A stretch of DNA of 35,106 nt from the NCBI GenBank assembly GCA_002482545.1, contig DLGF01000008.1:1-35106 (forward strand), written 5' to 3'. This DNA comes from Sporomusaceae bacterium UBA7701 (GTDB lineage Bacteria > Bacillota > Negativicutes > Sporomusales > UBA7701). Made by a program: the position numbers and the translations under genes. This document shows, in pieces, positions 32,292 to 35,106 of this stretch; position 1 is the stretch's first letter, and every line of letters starts with the position of its first letter. The notes under the pieces were generated by a model. That model did no database searches and had not been told where the DNA came from. It saw only the letters and a list, made by a program, of their open reading frames with translations.

Positions 32292-32652
32292 TAAAAAGGC
32301 TTGCTTTATTATTGTCCTTGCTGCTCTTTTGGCTGGCGCTGCCGGGTACATGCTCGGCGCATCAGGTAACGGAGGAGCAATTGACCAGGTTAGAGCAGAT
32401 ATTCAGTCAGTTAGAGAGCAACAACAATCAGTTATTGACCGACTTGGAACAATCGAAAACCAACTTAGTAGAGACGCGGCGGAAGCTGGAAGAATATCGG
32501 ACGGACTTGGCGAAGCTGCAGGCGGACTTGCTGGCGTTGAAGAGCGAATCGGCGCAAGCCAGGATCGAGCTAAAGGAAGCCAACAACTTATTGACGAAGG
32601 CCAATCAATCCTTGGCACAATACGAGAAAGAGACGAAAGCGCAAAACAATAG
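32287..32652 (+). CDS. Overlapping second spanin-like product in the -1 frame
   Basis: Fully inside the previous gene, the -1 frame reads, without a stop from 32275 to 32652, a clean N-terminal membrane segment (KKACFIIVLAALLAGAAGYM) and a coiled coil of about 85 residues (IDQVRADIQSVREQQQSVID; VEERIGASQDRAKGSQQLID; ILGTIRERDESAKQ). No ATG, GTG or TTG precedes the membrane segment: start could be ATT 32287, TTG 32329 or ATG 32350, or a -1 slip on A5 at 32293-32297 after initiation at TTG 32288. This shape is that of an i-spanin (Rz-like). Overlapping Rz/Rz1 genes are a known arrangement. Expression is inferred. Confidence 0.55.
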   Translation: MDKKACFIIVLAALLAGAAGYMLGASGNGGAIDQVRADIQSVREQQQSVIDRLGTIENQLSRDAAEAGRISDGLGEAAGGLAGVEERIGASQDRAKGSQQLIDEGQSILGTIRERDESAKQ

Positions 32653-32710
32653 CCTGAAGCTGCAGCGCAATTTATGCCTGCTCGCCGCCGTGTATTTTGC
32701 TTTCAGATAA
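32288..32710 (+). CDS. Spanin-like protein, signal sequence plus coiled coil plus C-terminal hydrophobic tail
   Basis: The 140-residue product has an N-terminal signal-like segment (MIKRLALLLSLLLFWLALPG, then TCSAHQ), a long coiled coil from about 30 to 122 (LTRLEQIFSQLESNNNQLLT; VETRRKLEEYRTDLAKLQAD) and a short hydrophobic C terminus (NLCLLAAVYFAF). The cysteine at 22 is preceded by PGT, a poor lipobox. N-terminal export or lipidation plus a C-terminal membrane segment resembles unimolecular spanins such as T1 gp11; alternatively it is one partner of a two-component spanin. Spanins fuse the two membranes of a diderm host at lysis. Start TTG overlaps the preceding stop, with AGGGGG upstream. 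Confidence 0.7.
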   Translation: MIKRLALLLSLLLFWLALPGTCSAHQVTEEQLTRLEQIFSQLESNNNQLLTDLEQSKTNLVETRRKLEEYRTDLAKLQADLLALKSESAQARIELKEANNLLTKANQSLAQYEKETKAQNNSLKLQRNLCLLAAVYFAFR

Positions 32711-32733
32711 CAATTCTCACCTTCTCAGGTTCA

Positions 32734-32770
32734 GCCCTCGGTCTACAATGACTGAGGGCATTTTTATTTT
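32734..32770 (+). terminator. Intrinsic terminator closing the lysis cassette
   Basis: GCCCTCGGTC (32734-32743), loop TACAAT and GACTGAGGGC (32750-32759, one G-U pair) are followed by ATTTTTATTTT. It lies 24 bases after the last spanin-like stop and marks the end of the phage late operon. Confidence 0.9.
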
Positions 32771-32810
32771 ATAAAAAACAAATATTACGCCAAAAGCACC
32801 TGCTGGGGCT

Positions 32811-32848
32811 GTCCCTTATGCCGTCCCTTATGGAGTAAAATAAGGGAC
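32811..32848. repeat. GTCCCTTAT repeats next to the attachment site
   Basis: GTCCCTTAT occurs at 32811-32819 and 32823-32831 (12-bp period) and inverted as ATAAGGGAC at 32840-32848. They lie about 140 bp left of the tRNA-derived repeat, in an otherwise gene-free AT-rich stretch (32771-32985). Short repeats in this place are typical of integrase arm or excisionase binding sites; this is inference. Confidence 0.6.
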
Positions 32849-32985
32849 AAAAAACAGATAAAAACGGATAAAGTTTTATAACTTACAAATGTTGTAATGC
32901 TACTCGGCCCTTTGCATACCGGCGTTTCTAGGCGTATAGTTTTTCATAATTATTCGTAAACTAGGTGATAATGTCAGATTCACAT

Positions 32986-33037
32986 TCAAGAGGCCGCTGG
33001 TTCGAAACCAGCATGCCCCACCAGGAAAGACACAGGC
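32986..33037 (+). repeat. Attachment-site repeat, copy 1 (3' part of a tRNA gene)
   Basis: A 52-bp sequence identical to 35045-35096. It contains the 3' end of a tRNA: anticodon-stem 3' strand (TCAAG), variable loop, T-arm GCTGG-TTCGAAA-CCAGC (32996-33012), acceptor strand ATGCCCC, discriminator A and CCA (33021-33023), then 14 further shared bases. No 5' half of a tRNA is present upstream, so this is a duplicated integration core, probably the right end of the prophage. Confidence 0.88.
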
Positions 33038-33070
33038 TTCGCAGCTTTAGACCTGCGGGGTCTTTTTTTT
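33034..33070 (+). terminator. Terminator starting inside att copy 1
   Basis: AGGCTTCGCAG (33034-33044) pairs with CTGCGGGGTCT (33053-33063, with three G-U pairs), followed by a run of seven T. It directly follows the tRNA 3' end, as expected for a tRNA transcript terminator. Its left arm overlaps the last four bases of the 52-bp repeat, and copy 2 has no such continuation. The stretch 33071-33183 holds nothing else I can recognise. Confidence 0.75.
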
Positions 33071-33183
33071 GCTGCGACTGCGTTTTTTCTCACATGCTGC
33101 AAAAAATTGAAATAATATTTTGCAGGAAAAAAATGGGGAAGATCGAAAGTAAGTAAGAAGTTAAGCCAAAACGAGGTGCTTCG

Positions 33184-34509
33184 ATGGCAAAGCTTAAAAG
33201 TTCGCCACAGAGATTCCGTGATCCACTTTATGGTTTTATCGAAGTTAGCCCTCTAGAATTGCAAATAGTTGATTCCGCACCTTTCCAGCGCCTTCGAGGT
33301 ATTCATCAATTGGGTCTGACTCATCTAGTCTATCATGGGGCTGAGCATACTAGATTTGGGCATTCTCTTGGCGTAATGCATCTTGTAACCAGAGCTTTCG
33401 ATTCCGTCGTGTCTAAAAATCCATCTATTTTTAGCGATAAACAGCAAATATGGTTTAGACAGATTTTACGGCTTATAGCGTTAACTCATGACCTTGGTCA
33501 TCCACCTTTTTCACACGCATCAGAGAAACTATTTCCTAAGGGAACTGAACATGAGGATCTTACTGAAAAAATCATCAAAGATACAGGAGTGGCTAAAGTA
33601 ATAAATGAAATAGGTGCGCAGTTGGAGACCCAATTGGGGTCAGAGTGCAAAATAACTCCAGACCTGATTTGTGATATATATCTGGGGCGTACTCCTGAAA
33701 ACCCGTTGTTCATTTTTTTGCGAAAATTCATGGATAGTGAATTAGATTGTGATAAAATGGATTACTTGCTTCGTGATTCATTATATTGTGGTGTAAGTTA
33801 CGGGAAATATGATTTGGATCGACTGTTAAGTTCCTTAACCGTTTATCAGAAAGACGCACAAATTCGATTGGCGGTTGAAAAGGGAGGAATTCATGCAGTT
33901 GAAGAATTTATTCTAGCTAGGTATTTCATGTTCGTCCAAGTTTATTTTCATCGAACCCGGCGAATGTATGATAAGATGCTTACATATTTTCTGCAGGATT
34001 TGCTTCCTAAACCTGCAAGTGCAGAAACTGGAGTTTACCCCACGGATGTGAATGAATTTTTAGAATGGGATGACGCTAAAGTATGGGCTTTAATGCGGGA
34101 AAATGCCGCTTTAAATGAATGGGCCCACAGGATAATTGAGCGTGATATGATAAGCCTAGTATATGAATCACCATCTCATTCCGATTTCAAAGACAAGCAG
34201 ATTCACAACATGATATATTATGATATTAAGAAAAAGTTTAGTAAAGAAAACATTGTAACTGACTCCGCTGATAAACTACCTCATAAAATTCCTGCGAAAC
34301 ATGATATCAATGACGAGAAGGCGATCCCAATCGTTGAGAAAGGATCGGAAATTCCAGTCTCATTAAGTACGGAATCCGAGATTATATTTAATCTTACAAA
34401 ACCGATTAATATATTACGGATTTATGCCAAAGAGTCCGTTTTTGTTGATGCTAGAACATATTGTGAACAGAGGAAAAAAGAAATGTTTGGCGATGGGGAG
34501 GATGATTAA
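33184..34509 (+). CDS. HD-domain phosphohydrolase, YwfO/dNTPase-like
   Basis: The 441-residue protein has an N-terminal YwfO-like start (FRDPLYGFIEVSPLELQIVD; FQRLRGIHQLGLTHLVYHGA). The metal-binding HD signature is complete: H55-x-R57-x-x-H60 (EHTRFGHSLG), H102-D103 (ALTHDLGHPPFSHASE) and the acidic stretch at 184-198 (DSELDCDKMDYLLRD). This matches the dGTPase-like HD family, which hydrolyses deoxynucleotide triphosphates or other nucleotides. The C-terminal 150 residues are variable. GAGGTG precedes the ATG. It is AT-rich compared with the phage genes and forms an apparent two-gene operon with the YwgA-like gene one base after its stop. Substrate is unknown. Confidence 0.88.
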   Translation: MAKLKSSPQRFRDPLYGFIEVSPLELQIVDSAPFQRLRGIHQLGLTHLVYHGAEHTRFGHSLGVMHLVTRAFDSVVSKNPSIFSDKQQIWFRQILRLIALTHDLGHPPFSHASEKLFPKGTEHEDLTEKIIKDTGVAKVINEIGAQLETQLGSECKITPDLICDIYLGRTPENPLFIFLRKFMDSELDCDKMDYLLRDSLYCGVSYGKYDLDRLLSSLTVYQKDAQIRLAVEKGGIHAVEEFILARYFMFVQVYFHRTRRMYDKMLTYFLQDLLPKPASAETGVYPTDVNEFLEWDDAKVWALMRENAALNEWAHRIIERDMISLVYESPSHSDFKDKQIHNMIYYDIKKKFSKENIVTDSADKLPHKIPAKHDINDEKAIPIVEKGSEIPVSLSTESEIIFNLTKPINILRIYAKESVFVDARTYCEQRKKEMFGDGEDD

Positions 34510-34510
34510 A

Positions 34511-35038
34511 ATGAGTACAATGACATTGCTGAAGACTATTGAAGATATTGCAAAAATTAAACCGCCAGGAAAGAAGGCACTGCAAAAGTTGATCTATTTG
34601 GCTCAAAGAAAGGGTGCTAATTTCGGGTTTCCATTTGCTATTCATTATTATGGTCCTTATAGTTCTTCGTTAGATTACGCTTTGCAAAGTCTTATTATGC
34701 AAGGTGCGGTTGAATTACATCAGTGGGGTTTTTCTTCTCTTATCCAGCCCACGGGGTTATCAATAGCGGATTTAGATAGCGAAGATGATCAGCAATTATC
34801 TGGCGATCAACTTGCAATAATAAAGCAGGTAGTCGATAAGTTTGCGCCCCGCACACCTAAAGAACTTGAATTGTTGACCACAACTGATTTTGTTGCTCAG
34901 GAAAGAAATAAGAAAGGTTTGGAAGTAACTCGTGAGACCATAGTACAAGAAGTAAAAAAAATAAAAGGTGATAAATTCAGTGTTAGAGAAATTGAGGACG
35001 CTATAGATGAATTGGGTAATTCTGGGTATTTAATGTAG
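34511..35038 (+). CDS. YwgA/Panacea-like partner protein
   Basis: The 175-residue protein contains KALQKLIYLAQRKGANFGFP and IHYYGPYSSSLDYALQSLIM in the N-terminal half. These match the K-x-x-YLAQ and YGPYS patterns of YwgA-type proteins and of the Panacea (DUF4065, SocA-like) domain known from hyperpromiscuous antitoxins. The C-terminal half is a helical domain (PKELELLTTTDFVAQERNKK; VREIEDAIDELGNSGYLM). GGGGAGG at 34495-34501 is 9 bases before the ATG. From memory, ywfO and ywgA are also neighbours in Bacillus subtilis. Whether this pair acts as an antitoxin-like regulator of the HD enzyme is inference. Confidence 0.78.
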   Translation: MSTMTLLKTIEDIAKIKPPGKKALQKLIYLAQRKGANFGFPFAIHYYGPYSSSLDYALQSLIMQGAVELHQWGFSSLIQPTGLSIADLDSEDDQQLSGDQLAIIKQVVDKFAPRTPKELELLTTTDFVAQERNKKGLEVTRETIVQEVKKIKGDKFSVREIEDAIDELGNSGYLM

Positions 35039-35044
35039 CTATGG

Positions 35045-35096
35045 TCAAGAGGCCGCTGGTTCGAAACCAGCATGCCCCACCAGGAAAGACACAGGC
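35045..35096 (+). repeat. Attachment-site repeat, copy 2 (3' part of a tRNA gene)
   Basis: An exact second copy of the 52-bp repeat at 32986-33037, in the same orientation, beginning six bases after the YwgA-like stop. It again has only the 3' part of a tRNA (T-arm to CCA) plus 14 bases. Sequence to the right diverges from copy 1. Together the two copies bound a 2.06-kb segment. Confidence 0.88.
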
Positions 35097-35106
35097 GGTA
35101 CAAGGC

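Noticed and set aside
32986..33023. A complete tRNA gene
   Set aside because: Only the anticodon-stem 3' strand, T-arm and acceptor 3' strand are present; no D-arm, anticodon or matching 5' acceptor strand lies upstream of either copy.
32965..33156. 63-codon forward frame crossing att copy 1
   Set aside because: It runs through the tRNA 3' end and the terminator; non-coding sequence read by chance.

Overview
The window is the right-hand part of an integrated prophage with a short tail (podovirus type), followed by a small second segment bounded by attachment-site repeats. Ribosome binding sites are strong AGGAGG types and GTG/TTG starts are frequent, which fits a Firmicutes host. Two features suggest a diderm Firmicute (Negativicutes, Sporomusa/Pelosinus-like): spanin-like proteins in the lysis cassette and a complex, moderately GC-rich phage. 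The host assignment is inference. No integrase, repressor or intact tRNA lies in the window, so the left end of the prophage is missing.

Region 1 (1-10880, + strand) is the replication module: a Cas4-like DUF2800 nuclease, a DUF2815 ssDNA-binding-type protein, a family A DNA polymerase with 3'-5' exonuclease, a D12-class adenine methyltransferase, a VapE-type primase-helicase, an iteron-like GTTACTTT array (candidate origin), a VRR-NUC nuclease, an SNF2 helicase, a DUF3310 protein and a zinc-ribbon protein. It ends in a perfect bidirectional terminator.

Region 2 (10932-12917) is an inserted reverse-strand island of four small genes, one of them DUF3873. It is read from a good sigma-A-type promoter with operator-like repeats and faces a small XRE regulator on the + strand.

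Region 3 (12914-30858, + strand) is packaging and morphogenesis. A consensus promoter and a short terminated leader precede small and large terminase, a P22-type portal, scaffold, an N4-gp56/DUF4043-type coat protein, an adaptor, two related tail-collar proteins, a nozzle-like protein, two ejection proteins and one giant polyvalent ejection protein. The giant protein carries lysozyme, nuclease-like, metallopeptidase-like and LPD38-like segments.

Region 4 (30852-32770) is lysis: an opposite-strand hydrophobic protein, a holin, an endolysin, a 22-codon ORF and two spanin-like products read in different frames of the same DNA, closed by a terminator.

Region 5 (32771-35106) contains two copies of a 52-bp repeat that includes the 3' part of a tRNA gene. 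Between them lie only an AT-rich HD-domain phosphohydrolase gene and a YwgA/Panacea-like gene. This two-gene cassette between tandem att sites is the best candidate for an undescribed accessory (defence or toxin-antitoxin-like) system here.
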